Of a DNA stretch of 64,000 bases, positions 1 through 11,873 are shown piece by piece. Under the pieces are notes generated by a model. It was not told where the DNA came from. It was given only the letters and a program-made list of their open reading frames with translations, and made no database searches. The translations under genes and the position numbers were made by a program. Within the stretch, counting starts at the first letter, position 1, and the number at the start of each line of letters is the position of its first letter. The DNA comes from Embiotoca jacksoni (lineage: Eukaryota; Chordata; Actinopteri; Embiotocidae), in assembly GCA_022577435.1 (NCBI GenBank), contig JAKOON010000017.1, positions 2,759,501 to 2,823,500 of the forward strand, given 5' to 3'.

Positions 1-166
1 TAAATACTACTATGCTGAAAATGTGCAAATGTATACTATTCATACTACTTTTATATTGTAGGTTAACAATGTGTACTCTCATCCTCATTCAGTAACAGCA
101 ACAAATTAGACCCTGTTTTTAAAAGACTAGTGCTGACTTCTATGTTTTATTACTTGAGAGGCTCAC

Positions 167-239
167 AGGGATGACTTGGTTTTTGTGGATCCGCAGCACA
201 TCACCCACACACACATCTTTCCATTGGACTGGGTTGAAA
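167..239 (-). CDS. ATP8B-like flippase, coding exon 6 (start of actuator domain)
   Basis: A 73-nt exon after CTGTCTCAG encodes the end of the split Ser codon, [20 protein letters not shown] and QVIP, and ends at a GTGAGC donor. The [14 protein letters not shown] block precedes the PADLLLL sequence expected in the next exon, which is not in bases 1-166. Confidence 0.85.
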
Positions 240-2711
240 CTGAGACAGATGAAGAATGAGCATTTATTTATCATTTAACATATATTATAATAAGCAAGAT
301 AAACCCGACTAATTTCACATGAAAAGAAAATCAGTTATGATAACCAAACGAAATCCCATTAAACAAAAAAAAAAATATCAGGAAATAAATTTACCAAATT
401 ATCGGAGAAAGCACAGCATCTTGAATGTATGAGTAACATAACGTCGTAAAAATACATCTGAACATACTGTAAGAGAAGAGGTTGACCACAGTTCTTGTCT
501 TTGATAGGTGCAGAAAACGCTCTGTGTTTTCGCCCTGCTCTAACTCGCAAAGTGACCATCCAGGGATTCACTCATTCACACTTCATTAGAGATTCATTAG
601 AGGGCTGTTTCAAAGTGGAGCTGTGCTGACTCCTGAGAGAATAACCCACTGTCTTTGTCCTCACCTCTGGGAAATGAGTACGTCACAGGGTCGGGAGTTA
701 ATCTCAGAGTCGCAGTGTCTTCTCGCCTGGATCAGAGATGCAGAGAGTGACAGTGACAGAGAGAAAGAGAGAAACGAGAAAGTACAGAGATAGGTTGAGA
801 AGCGTGGCAACGACGGCGGATGAGAGTGATGGACAAGGAGCATGTGAGAGGGAGTGAGAGTGGCCGGGAAAGGTTGAACAGGAGAAAGGAGAAAGGAGAA
901 ATGCCATTATGGGGCTCTACAGTGACACCAGCTGGGAGATTTACACCCTCCACTAAATGATTAGTCAATAGAGAGGGGTCAAGCAAGCGTTTCACCCAGA
1001 GCTGTTAACGACCGTAACTCAGTGATGCACTTAACCAGAGAATTCTCCATGCAAAACATCCCGCCTGCATTTAAAAGGAAAAGCTTTAATGATAGGACAG
1101 AAAATTAATGCTGCTGGGATGACTGGTTTAGTCAATGAGGAGAGGACAAGGAGTCAATGAGGACAATGAAGGGGAGAAAAGAGTGCATACATGTTCAAAT
1201 GCCAAGAGCATAAATGCATGCGTGAGGCCGGTCATACAGTATATTTGTGCTTACGCGTATGCACCTGTGTGTGTGAGTGTGTACATGCATCTCAGAGATC
1301 TAATCCCACTCAAAATTGCCCCAGCTGAGAGAACGAGCACAAGACAGTCTCACCATGTCGTTGCTGAGGTCTTTCAGGCCTCTCACAAAAAGTACGATAG
1401 TCAGCGGGATGATGGTGATGTACCATGGTACGGATGCGATGGCAGGGATACACTGGAAAGCACACACAGGCATGCGCAAACAAAGAAGGAAAAAGGAAAC
1501 ATCTGGTGAAAAACATATGCACATATAAACATGTCCCCACAGGTATGGTGATCTATGCAAATATTGAAAGCTCTGGAAAAAGCTTGTCGGTGCAAAATGA
1601 GTTATGGTTATTTTGTCTAAACAAATGTGACATGGTTTGTGTCCACCCTCCTTTATACAGAGAGACTTAAGAATATTTACATAAACAAATAGTTTGAAAG
1701 ACAACATGATGTAATGTAAAAGAACAGGATATCTTCGTTTGTGTGCACACTTAGAGGAAATCCAGTTTTATCCCAATAAAGCAGAAAAAGTACAAATGCT
1801 GACACAGACTGTATCTGAATACCATAACAATTAATGAAGGCTAAAGCTGGCACCCAAAGGATGATTTATGTTTTGATTGAAAACATTTGAACAGAGTGAG
1901 AGAGAACAGCAGAGCCTTCATCTGACCTGCAACACCACCATGAGGAGAAAGTAGAGATTGGCCGCTCGCTGGAACTGTTCGAACAGCGTCAGGGGCAGGA
2001 AAGTAAAGGCAGAGTACTTGTAGCTGCGCACAACATTGTCCTGGCAACCAATGTGAAGAGCCACAGAGAGTTGGAGAGGAGAAGCACAAGGGACATATCA
2101 ACACATTAACCTGTGTCCAAATGTATCGTGTGGAAGCACACGTGTCCCTGACTCACCGCGTATCGCCCCCAGCGGAAGCACAGGAAGGATTTCTTCTGTT
2201 TGTGTTCGTGGTAGGAGCGGCTGTTTGCCCTCACCTCCCATGTGAAGCCTGTGAAACAGACTCTAAGCTCTCAGAGATCATTAGCGGGCAATGATTCATA
2301 TATAATGTGTATCTAGAGACCGCAGGTAAATGTGTGTGCATGCTTCTGGCTGTGTTAATATGCAAGTGCACGTATGTAGTGTAATTCTGTTAACCATATC
2401 TCAAAGGGATTCTTATAGTCCCCCTGTTAGAGCCTCAAGAAGGCCAAAATTAATCTTAGAGCATCCGCTCAAGAAACATGATCCCCTATATAGGAACAAA
2501 AAATAAAAATCTAGAGGTACACAACACTGACATTTTGTGGCAATGAATATCAGTACTATGCTGTACTTTTCAATTTGAAAAACACTTAACTTCACTCCCT
2601 ACTGGGTGGATCTTATTAAAAACGGTAAGCAGTAAGACAATAGTTAGCAAGAGAAAAATAAAGTATGGATATCAAACAAAACGTACCAGATTCAAGACTT
2701 TCCTTGGTCAT
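167..2711 (-). CDS. P4-ATPase, ATP8B group (ATP8B3/ATP8B5-like phospholipid flippase), 5' part, 6 coding exons
   Basis: P4-ATPases move aminophospholipids from the outer to the cytosolic leaflet, usually with a CDC50 partner. Six minus-strand exons join in frame: 2687-2711, 2157-2248, 1927-2040, 1354-1452, 665-726 and 167-239, all with GT-AG borders. The product starts MTKESLES, then carries [25 protein letters not shown] leading into membrane helix 1, PWYITIIPL (helix 2), [21 protein letters not shown] and [14 protein letters not shown] at the start of the actuator domain. These blocks are typical of class 1 (ATP8B) flippases. The actuator loop, the phosphorylated DKTGT aspartate and the remaining helices lie beyond base 1, so this is a partial gene. 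The start ATG at 2711 is preceded by an in-frame TAA. ATP8B3 is favoured because human ATP8B3 and LINGO3 share 19p13.3, but ATP8B5 cannot be excluded. Confidence 0.88.
665..726 (-). CDS. ATP8B-like flippase, coding exon 5
   Basis: A 62-nt exon encodes [20 protein letters not shown] and two bases of a Ser codon. Acceptor GATCCAG and donor GTGAGG frame it. The NxRPC motif is characteristic of this family just before the actuator domain and is close to the ATP8B3/ATP8B5 form. Confidence 0.87.
1354..1452 (-). CDS. ATP8B-like flippase, coding exon 4 (helix 2 region)
   Basis: A 99-nt phase-0 exon of 33 codons starts [17 protein letters not shown] and ends GLKDLSNDM at a GTGAGA donor. The acceptor is TTCCAG. 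It covers the M1-M2 turn and helix 2 and keeps the usual KDxxxD-like motif after helix 2. Confidence 0.92.
1927..2040 (-). CDS. ATP8B-like flippase, coding exon 3 ([19 protein letters not shown])
   Basis: A 114-nt phase-0 exon of 38 codons starts [16 protein letters not shown] and ends at LLMVVLQ with donor GTCAGA. The P-rich, LFEQF-type block and following hydrophobic stretch form the entry into helix 1 and are a P4-ATPase signature. Confidence 0.92.
2157..2248 (-). CDS. ATP8B-like flippase, coding exon 2 (cytosolic N-terminus)
   Basis: Acceptor TTTCACAG precedes 2248 and donor GTGAG follows 2157. The 92-nt exon completes a split Gly codon and encodes [14 protein letters not shown] and then [11 protein letters not shown]. 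This is the conserved block that precedes the first membrane helix in ATP8B1/3/5 proteins. Confidence 0.85.
2687..2711 (-). CDS. ATP8B-like flippase, coding exon 1 (start codon)
   Basis: The exon encodes MTKESLES plus the first base of a Gly codon and ends at a GTACGT donor (2686-2681). The upstream 5' UTR part of this exon probably begins at 2751, after a pyrimidine-rich acceptor ending GTGCAG. An in-frame TAA upstream of the ATG, with no other in-frame ATG between, fixes the start. Confidence 0.75.
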
Positions 2712-3276
2712 GATGCGGTGGAGACTTAGACGTTAATAGACTCGGGTTATGCTGCACGAAATAGATAACAGAGCTGCTTATTTCCCTCAGCTGAGTTACG
2801 TTCATCAGTCTTGTAACTCATTACGCTGTTACCATGCTTACTAACACTACAGCACAACAGACAGAAGGATATAAATCACTGCTGCTGATCTAAACAGACT
2901 CCTCTGCCAGTTGTAGGTCTACAAAACCCTGCTATTAACTACTTCATGATGTAAACAAAATGTTACTGAGCTGAACAGAAGGCAACTCTGGGCTTGTCTT
3001 CTATATGATGAAATACTCAGGAATTTACCAACTCTTTTGGCTGAATATTTGCTGGAAGCTAAATGGGCAACCCTGGTGAGAGAGACCCACAGCTGCTCAG
3101 ATCCAACTATCTGCATCAGACCTGCAACAAAGTCGTGACAGATTAACCAGCACAAGAGTTATAATTTACCAGCTGCTTAGTCATTAGTAGCTGAGCCACA
3201 TTGTTCAACCAATTGATAAAGAGAGTAAAGCATGGGGGAACATTAAACCAATCTGTTCTGACTATTCCTAAATCAT

Positions 3277-3298
3277 TGTTAACAGTTAACTGTTAACA
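3277..3298. repeat. 22-bp perfect palindrome of GTTAAC/AACAG units
   Basis: The segment equals its own reverse complement over 22 bases, with TGTTAACA at each end and GTTAAC in the centre. It lies about 570 bp upstream of the flippase start codon. It combines HNF1-like GTTAAC and MYB-like AACAG/AACTG words; function is inference only. Confidence 0.7.
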
Positions 3299-3376
3299 GT
3301 AACATTGTTGTTGAAATTACTCATAAACAGCCTCATATAAATACCCCACACGCTGAAGAAAGAGTCGTGCATTTAC

Positions 3377-3644
3377 CTTCATTGCATGCTGCAACTGTTC
3401 TCGAGTCCTTGCAAATCACCTGCAACTAGTTGTCATATCAGAGCCATCAATCAAAGCTCCACTGACCACAGCCAGAGATTACCATGAGCGTTTTCACAAC
3501 TATTCTTCAGCTTCTTTTCCGAACACAAAACAGCTTCATCCGCCTCCGTCCTTTGTCCTGCCGCAACATGACGCTGGCCCCACCTTTCTCCTGCTCCCAG
3601 GTGAGGACTCTAGCATCAAACACTGTACTCCCCATCCACCTTAC
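3377..3644 (-). other. Candidate 5' UTR exon upstream of the flippase gene
   Basis: On the minus strand a long pyrimidine tract ending TTTCCTCAG sits just before 3644, and AATGAAG followed by a GTAAATG donor ends the segment at 3377. Open frames inside it stop before the donor, so it would be non-coding for the flippase. On the plus strand the same block has a good-context ATG at 3484, 39 open codons and a CAG/GTGAGG donor at 3600/3601, so the strand is not settled. Confidence 0.3.
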
Positions 3645-6600
3645 CTGAGGAAACAAAAAATAAGGAGGTGGAGGAGCAGCAAAGCCAGTTTAAGCATTTT
3701 AAATACCACATCACTGTGTTAACGTTTCTGGAACTGGACTGGGGTGTGTCAAGTTTACAGAAATATTGAGTCTTTTTTTTTTTCTAACCTAAATACCTGG
3801 GTGTCCCAGAAAGTCTTTGTGACAGTATGAACAGTATTATACTGTTGCTTTTTCACTGTAACAGCAGTGGGATTATTGGTTTACAGGAATGTGAAAGCAG
3901 TGAAACTGCATTCCGACAAGGCATGCACCAAACCATAGTTCTTATTTACTGCTTTTATTTGTTTGTTTCTCACACAGTTTAAATACCCTGTAATCTATGT
4001 TCTATTAAACATTATCACTGTTTTAATATAGAAATGAAAACTGATCATACCGTTGCTTAAACACACACAATAGAAGTCAATCATTGCTTCCAGTCTAGTT
4101 TATATTTGACAATAGTTTCTAGAGTGATTGAGTCAGAGATTGTTGTTTGAATGACAAAAGTGCCTCTGCACAAAGTAGCAGTGCACTTCAAAAAAACACG
4201 ACACAAAGTATCCTACGCATAAATGACTACATATAATTTTTTGCAATTTCTCTTGCATGAAAAAACAAACAAATCAACAACAAACAAACAAAACAAAAAA
4301 AACATGAGAAATAAAATGTGGCTTGGTTTTAAGTGTTAAATCAGTCATGTACTTTCAGATTACAATTAAACATTAAACCAAAATGTTGGAAATGACAGCA
4401 GGTTTCCCTTCATATCCTGTATAATATGCATCATACACTGTATGTAATGTTTTTTAAACTACTTGTGTTCAAGTTCTGTCGAATTCATTTACTTGTGAGA
4501 GTTAATGTATGTATTTTTAATATGACTATTCACTTAAACCAATCTTTAACGTTACATAGAAGTCTCATGTTATTTGAGGCCTCTATAATAAGCATTCTGT
4601 CTTCTTCATGAATCTAATGCCACCTGGTGGATGTGAGCATCCACTGCATCGCCATCAGACGAAGGTCAAAAAGGGTCAGCCTGTAAACAATGGCAGCTCA
4701 GAACAAAAGGCAGCTCACTAAGCTGACGTTCACTCAGTGTCAGTTAAATGTACTATTTGTGGTTTCATATCTCTTTGTCTCATTTCTCTTCCCTAAGTGA
4801 GGTCGCCCCCACAAAGGCCACACAGAAACACCTGAAGGTATGCGTATCTTATTTCTTATGTGTCTGTATGTGAGTGTGCGTTCATATCTGAGGCAATCTT
4901 TCCTATCTATTTTTACAGCTGGGTTGTGCAGCAGAGTGGTTAGGCGTGATGCGCCAGTTGGTGGCACGGCTGCTCTTAGGCCTCCGCATACAAATGACAG
5001 CCAACTGGCCAGACCTTTCCTCCCACAATTTAACCGTTGCCCAAACAGGGCTGTTAAAACTCACAACCATAAACACAAACAAACTTTAGTGTCTACAAGC
5101 TTGTGGGCTTGGATTTAGGATCGAGCTAATATCTCTAAAGGTTTGGATATTACAAGTCATGGCCTGTATTTCAAAATAAAAAGGCACAAAATCTAAATTT
5201 AAGTAATAATATATCCATGCCTAACATTCTTTGCTAAAATAGAGAAATAGAAGATTTACTTACATCTGAATGTTGTGGGCAAAAATGTGCGGTCTAAAAG
5301 ATACAAATAAATAACTTTAATGTTTATGCCATCATATCAAACAAAAACAAAATCTGGGTAACATTTAGTTAATATTCACAGTCCTAATACAGCATTAGCA
5401 GCCAGTGAGGAAAATTACAAGATGCAGAGGTGGCAAGTTTAACTTCCTCATATTTTGTTCAATACAAAATAGAAATGTATACAAACTTCTAAAGCTTCAA
5501 CGCTGCAATGCCCACTGCAGTAACCAGCATGCTACATGTCAGAAATGTACCATGAACAGTGTTAGAAAAATTACTCAGAGGCTGTATTCAAAATCAAACA
5601 CATCGGACATTTATTCTTGCAAGAAGGAGCAAATACATGTACACTCAAAGAGAGGTGTCCAGCATTTTTCAAAGTCTCTTCTCCGTAGTTCAGCTTTTAT
5701 ACAGTGTGACAAACAGTTGACAGTCATCCCCACTTCCTCTGTATATCTGATTTTGTAGATAGTACTGAGTGAGGTCGTAGGTCACAGGATAAAGGTACAG
5801 AGACGTTGTAACTGAGACTATAGAACCATGTTGTGCAACAGGTAGACCAATATTTGACAAGTATGATGAGTTCATTATTTTTCCATCAAACAGACAGCAA
5901 TTTGTTGATTGTAATCTTATGTTAGGTTATATTAAATGAGACAGTGCTGAAAATAATTTGGATATATTATTTAATTCATTTATTTTGGTGACAAGAAAAA
6001 TTAAGCACTTTTCATATGGATGTCCAATCAATGTTGTAGGTATATGTAATCTAATGAGGCAATAAATTCCTCAGTAAATTCTTTGTTTCTGGGACGTAGC
6101 TGCGAAGCCTGCTGTAATAACAGGCTAATTGAGCTGTCTGCTATTCCAGGTGAAGCTCTAGATGTTGCACCAAAACAAAGTTCTGTTCTCTTTGCTTGTA
6201 CTACAACTAACCATGTTTCCAACAGTGAAAAGGTCATCCCAAAATTTGGCACATAACACTGTTTGAAAAGCATTTTTTTTCAACATGTTGTATCGTTTGT
6301 GTTGCTGTTGGTGCATGATATAATCAGTACTGATAGCTTCATGATTAATAACTACTTTCTTTCCTGTTTTTTTTCAGCCTGCAAACAATATCAACGAGCT
6401 ACTTATTGTTTTTTGTTGTGTAGATGCAACATGGGAAGGAACTTGGACAAGGAAAGAAAAAGGATTTGGCAGTATGGCGCCTGACACTCGTGCACACAGC
6501 ATCCTGGTACATGTAGGCACTGTCGGCACAGCTCCACTTGCAGGAAAACTCAGTGTTTTCAGCCGGTACAAAAAAACACTGAGGAATTTTATGCTTTGAT

Positions 6601-8237
6601 TGATTACACTTACCTTTTATGTGGACATCCACATAAAAAGTGCAGAATTTTTCTTTTAAAATGTTTATTTGCTGCACAACACAGCATTAATGAGCACTGT
6701 TGAGCTCATTTTCGGCCAACATCTATTTCTCATACAAATCTTACAATGAAAATAAACCACATTTGGCAAAATACACACTATTATTATCGCTGCAACTGAT
6801 CACACTATCAAAACTCCAGACCTTATTGCCACTAGACGTTTTAATGTACATGTGTTTTCATCTTATATGTAACAGGATTCATAGTACATGAACCTCAGAC
6901 CACCCCTGCCTTCAGTAAAGTGAGTGTGAGAAAGCTCTGAGTTGTGGGAAGCTGCACAGTGCTGTTATTTCTCAGGGCCTACATTACTACTATGAGGTCA
7001 TCCTGTGATGCTGTACAAAAGTCACACTGCTGTTGAGTACAAGGAGGTGATATTCTCCGAGCTTGCTGAGACTCAACTTCCTGTAAAAAGTGGTCGACAG
7101 CACAGCTGTGAGGTAAGGAGATGGAATCAGGCCAGCAGACGTTGACCCCAACAATCACACAAATGACCTCCTTGGAAGCGTGGCAAAAGGCATGGGGGTT
7201 CGACAGGATATACAAAAAGATGTTAAATAGCTCAGCGGACAGCAAAGAGGACAGCAGCTCGTTGAAAGTAGAACATTCACTGGGAGCGCAGGAACGTTGC
7301 GAGTGTGTGTTTGTGTGTGAGGAGTGGGGGTGCAATAACAACAACATGAAAGTCGACTAGCAAACTGATGCGACTAAAAACCGGTGATGAGTCACTTGGT
7401 GGTATCATTTCATTTAGTGAAAGGTGTGGGAGCACTGAAATGTGGTTTAGAGGGGATTGGTAGGCGAGTGTGGTCCTGTGAAAAACACGTGAAAAGAATT
7501 CAACTGATATTTTGACAGCATTTATTGAATCTACAGCAGTTGGCAACAAAGCCTCCTGCACTGTGAAAAATGACCCAAATCCATGGGGGAAAGTGTTTCC
7601 CTTATATCACTGAATGTAACATTTGCAGATCAGCTTTAATATTATCATTCATCGTTAAAGATGTATTCATTAAACTTAGTATGGTGCCAAAATTGTAAAA
7701 AAAAAAAAAATCTAAACTATAAAAGAAAAACAAGTATTGTACTGTGCACTGCATGATTGACAAGTTATCAAACTGTCTTAATGAAATAAGAAATTAAAAG
7801 TTGTGGCAATCTACATTTTTCTTATTTTAAGAAATCCTGTGAAAACAGAAAAAAACAGCAATGAGCTGGTCCTACCAAAAAGTATGTTTAACTAACACCT
7901 GTGCCAGTTACCTCAGTTTTGTCCAAAAAGAAGAAAAAAAAAGGACATCAATCAGTCACACTTTAAAATTGGCTAAAATGTTCTTTCTTTTCTGTACAGC
8001 TGACCACTGTATTGTAGCTGTCAAAGTCTAAAATTATGATTTATATATAAATAAATAACCTGATCATACGAAATCAAAATACAAAGAAAACAACAGACGA
8101 CTCAATGCAAACTAAACACCACCAACACCCTTCTCTGTTGACTGACAACAAAAACTGCCTTAAAACAAGCAATCAAGCCAATGAAGAATCAGCTCATGCA
8201 GGACCATATTTCTCTCAGAGTTGTCTATAACTCTCAT

Positions 8238-8281
<44 letters not shown>

Positions 8282-8282
8282 C
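8238..8282. repeat. (AAC)15 microsatellite
   Basis: Uninterrupted AAC repeat of about 45 bp, seen directly. Confidence 0.97.
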
Positions 8283-8939
8283 CGGTAAACGGCTACTTTG
8301 AGTGTCATTAGTACAAATGGAGGCTGCTCAAGACCTGCTGGGGGACGGTTAACTAGGGCTACGTTATGCCATTATGAGTAAAGGAGGTGGAGGAAGACCA
8401 AAACATCTGACTCACTGAGCAGGAGAAGCAGATGAACTCTTCTACCAAGTTTCATGAAAATCTGAATAACATTCAAACCAACACAATTTCCCCTGTTCAT
8501 ATAAAAACACGATATCATCGATGACATCAGAGAGAGCATGAAAGCAGGTTTGGTTGGCATCCATTTAAGTCGTGGAGAATGTAGCAAGTACAGGTAAGTA
8601 AGACCACGGAGATCAATTGCAGAATAAATCCATTAACAGTAACTGAACTTAAACAATGCCCGTCTTTGTTTTGAATTAACCAGAAAGTTGTGGAAAATGT
8701 CCCAAAACACAATGCTAAATTCAAATTGGGTGAGTATCTGCTTACAATACTACACTTAAAGAACTAATACATAAACAAACAAGCATGGTTGGGAATACAT
8801 AAGAGTCTAAATAGTACAAACAGTATAGTTACAGCTGCATTGTCAAGATCGGCAGCCCAAGCGAATAAGGAATTTATGTCATATGTTTTGTTCATATTGT
8901 GTGCACTTTTTTTTGTCTTCTCTAAACTGCTGTGACGAG

Positions 8940-8982
8940 TAAATGTCCCCACTGTGGGATTAAAAAAGTCAGATTAAATCTA
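8940..8982 (+). repeat. Remnant of a LINE/SINE 3' tail
   Basis: TGTCCCCACTGTGGGATTAA followed by an A-rich end resembles the common teleost LINE/SINE 3' terminus (…CCCCTTGTGGGATTAATAAAG). Family assignment is from memory and approximate. Confidence 0.4.
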
Positions 8983-9725
8983 ACATAGTCCTATTGAAAA
9001 AAATAAAAATAAAAACTAGACATTTGTGATCAGTTCAGTAACACGAGTTTGAGGCAGGGTGTCACAGACAGGCTGAGGTAAATAAGTATTAAAGTGAATA
9101 AAAACTATTCAGAAAGACTAAAGCATTGTTGGTTTTGGTCTTTTGGATTTGTTGACAATAAGATAAATAAAAATTAACATATTATGTATCCTTTCACAAA
9201 GGCTTGTGATGAAGGCCAGCAGCATCCATATTTTGGATAACGAGCAGGGCTACAAGCAGCAGGCTGTTAATCAGACAATCATTAGTACAGGAGGTGTATA
9301 GATGAGGTCAGGCTTTAATCACCCGTGTGGTTTGGTCTTAATAGTAGTTATTATAAAACCAACAGGTCATATACTGCTTTAGGTAAGTCATCTGCACGTA
9401 AACAAATCTTCTGCAACACATACAGTCAGAATGTGGGTGATGCCACAGTGAGAACGTGGCAGTGCAACAAATTATGCAGGCCCATTATGATAAACCACAA
9501 TGTTTTCTCAGCATGCTTTTTGAACAATGTCAATGAGTCATCCTCAAAAGGTGCAGATTCGGTCAGCTCTGTACAATACATTCAATCAAATCTTCTATTG
9601 ACAGATCAGTCCTAAATTTATTGATGAATCCTAAGATGTAATATTTTGATGCTATAGCGTTCAAAAAGGCACCATCCTGTTGCTGCAACAAGTTGGTGTT
9701 AACTCTGTACCCTTCCTCGATGTCG

Positions 9726-9733
9726 GTGTGCGT

Positions 9734-9765
<32 letters not shown>
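9726..9765. repeat. TG/CG-interrupted (GT)n microsatellite
   Basis: About 40 bp of GTGTGC and GTGT units, seen directly. Confidence 0.95.
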
Positions 9766-9973
9766 TCATGGTTATTGTTTTGCCTCTTTTCAAAGCCATC
9801 AAACTAATCATCAGGGATCAATATAACCTGCTGTGGTACTGTCTTTTAAAAAATCTGGAGACTATCTTCTCACTGAAAGAGTGTAGTGACTGTTGGAACA
9901 TGGCTGACTGTGGTTATCGTGAGTCACAAAGAAAAAACTGCTGGAGCTTTCTACAAACACAGAACTCGTAGGA

Positions 9974-10028
9974 CACCCCCCCCCCCCCCATCTGCACCCC
10001 CCCATCCCCCCCCCCCCCCCTCTCTCTC
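9974..10028. repeat. Poly-C / C-rich tract
   Basis: Runs of 13 or more C separated by short words, ending in TCTCTCTC. The exact length is likely unreliable in any assembly. Confidence 0.9.
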
Positions 10029-10207
10029 ACACCGATCTGGACTGCCCCCACACCACAAGAAAATCTTTAGCTCAAAGTGCACAACGGTGATCTAGTACAA
10101 TGTGGTGTGGTTTTCCATTTTGGTGGTGGTGTTTCGTGTTTCGTGCTGTTGTGCAGTTTTGCTCAGATATTTTCACCACAGAAGCTGTTTTCCTGTATTG
10201 CAGGCAG

Positions 10208-10894
10208 GGTTTCATCAGAATGCTAGAGCCTGAAGTAGGAATTGGCCAGGACGGGAGAGGTGGATCAAGCTTCCAATGGTGCTTCTTGTATTCGCCTAAG
10301 CTTGCTCAGGTCTTGATGGGTGTGCAGGCTTTCATCTGGTGTTTCTGTTTTGGGTTTTTTTCCATTTACAAGATAGCTTGTTACAGTTTGCCCCCTGTCC
10401 TAGTGATTCAGCCCAGACGGTTGAGGTGGGAGAGGACTCAAATCAAGACCTTCTTGTAGTGTGTTATGGTGAATTTCTACATCTCTTTACCGCCTGTCCT
10501 GTACTGACGTTAATTGCCTTCAGGGCTACAGCAAAGCAGATTTCAGACACGTGAACGATGCAGGAGTTGGAGTCCAGACCAGTGAAGATGAATGGGTTGA
10601 TGTCGACAGCACAGAGTCACATGACACAGGTAGAAAAACTAAAAATCACTGCCAGCCTCATTAAAAACCATACAACATTGCTGAGTAGATGAAAAATTGA
10701 GAGCGACTCACAGCTAGACAAAAAGTGTTTAGTTGATCAAATATTTGCTTCTAATTGTGTTAAAATACTCACTTTTTTTTATATTAGCATGTTTCGCGTT
10801 GTTTGGCACTCGTACACCCTTTGTACAAATGTTGTTAACATGCAATTCTGGTCCTTCAGTAAATTCATTTCCACCTTTTGTGTTTAGTTTTTAG
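10208..10894 (+). CDS. Candidate exons of an unidentified plus-strand gene (3' part)
   Basis: Four exon-like segments join in frame: 10208-10309, 10387-10455, 10524-10629 and 10788-10894. Introns are 77, 68 and 158 nt, begin with GT, end with AG, and have compatible phases (0, 0, 1). The encoded pieces start GFIRMLEPEVGIGQDGRGGS, FAPCPSDSAQTVEVGEDSNQ, GYSKADFRHVNDAGVGVQTS (followed by EDEWVDVDSTESHD) and CFALFGTRTPFVQ, and end at TAG 10892-10894. The first acceptor is a tandem AG (CAGGCAG). An AATAAA lies at 11492. I do not recognise the family. The third segment is acidic, like a cytosolic tail. The first donor (GTCTTG) and the last exon are the weakest parts; an alternative last exon is 11623-11723. 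No start codon exon is identified, and this may still be chance. Confidence 0.38.
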
Positions 10895-11126
10895 ATGACT
10901 GTGTTCAATGTTAGCCTCTCTTGTGGTTGGGTTGCATGTCACTCCGGTAAAAAAAAAAAATTGTCCCTATCTATCCATCCCATCATAGGCTATATTTAAC
11001 CATTAGCAGAACATGTTGGCACTGTAAACTACAGGTGTGGCTGACTCAATATTTCTTAGGCCAACATATAATCACTCTGAGGTGTAGTTTGTACAGATGG
11101 ATGGACCAATCAACAGAATGAAGCAG

Positions 11127-11130
<4 letters not shown>

Positions 11131-11157
<27 letters not shown>
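11131..11157. repeat. Poly-T tract
   Basis: 27 consecutive T, seen directly. Confidence 0.95.
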
Positions 11158-11164
<7 letters not shown>

Positions 11165-11873
11165 TGAGCAAACAATTGTTAAAAACCTCTTGCTGTTGTT
11201 TCAAAACGGTACCAAGTGCATTATATTTGACATCTTAGAGTAATATGTCCTAATTCTGAAAATACTGGAAAGCAAGAATGACTTGACATATGGACAGACT
11301 CGTTTCCCTCAATTGTGTGGCACTTTTGCAGTAACGTGCTATAAGATGAGTTGGAGGAAAAAAAAAAAAAAAAAGGTACAAGTTAGCGTGCAAATTCAGC
11401 TCCCATGTAGAGAGGTAAGAGCCATATCGTTTCAATGCTGAGCGACAAAAGCTGTGTTGAGAACAGGTCGGAGGATGGCTATGTTTTATTAAATAAACAT
11501 AACCTGAACGTATGGCCTATTTTTTTTTTTGTGTGTGTTTTTCGTCGATTGCAAAGAATGCACAGATTCTGATTTTGCACATTTTTACATCTTACTATTC
11601 CATTTATTATTTCCACTTCCAGGCTGCGTTATATTTTTCACGTTTTATAGCAAAGATAACACCTTGACAAGTGTATTGAATGCTGCTGTGTCAATGCTCT
11701 GCTCTGGAGGCAACGTACAGTAATTGAACAATATAGTGTAGCGCAGTTAATCCAAAGTGACTCATTTCTCTATCACCTGTTGGTTAGGTCTTTGCCACAG
11801 TGCACTGAGACTTCCGCTCTCCAAGTGAAGTTGCCAGAAGAGTTTCAACAGCACTACAGACACAGCACGGTTC

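Larger units (their letters stand above)
3780..9720. other. AT-rich non-coding stretch
   Basis: I find no convincing gene here. Open frames are short and lack family similarity. Isolated splice-like signals occur, for example a strong acceptor at about 6377 and a donor at 7113, but they do not link into a consistent gene model. Confidence 0.5.

Noticed and set aside
4840..5118. 92-codon frame after a good acceptor at about 4918
   Set aside because: No partner exon with matching phase could be established and no similarity was seen.
6979..7347. 122-codon minus-strand frame overlapping a 79-codon plus-strand frame
   Set aside because: Both have odd composition and no domain; a plus-strand donor at 7113 exists but no acceptor gives an open exon.
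8238..8282. Regularly repeated DNA considered as CRISPR-like
   Set aside because: Simple AAC repeat without spacers, in a vertebrate genome.
9563..9811. Frames with long Thr-His or Cys-Val runs at TG/CA tracts
   Set aside because: Translated microsatellite; the same applies at 34.6-34.8, 43.7, 45.8 and 55.1 kb.
11623..11723. Alternative last exon for the unassigned gene at 10.2-10.9 kb
   Set aside because: Acceptor and phase fit, but the exon at 10788 is nearer and has a stronger pyrimidine tract; kept only as an alternative.
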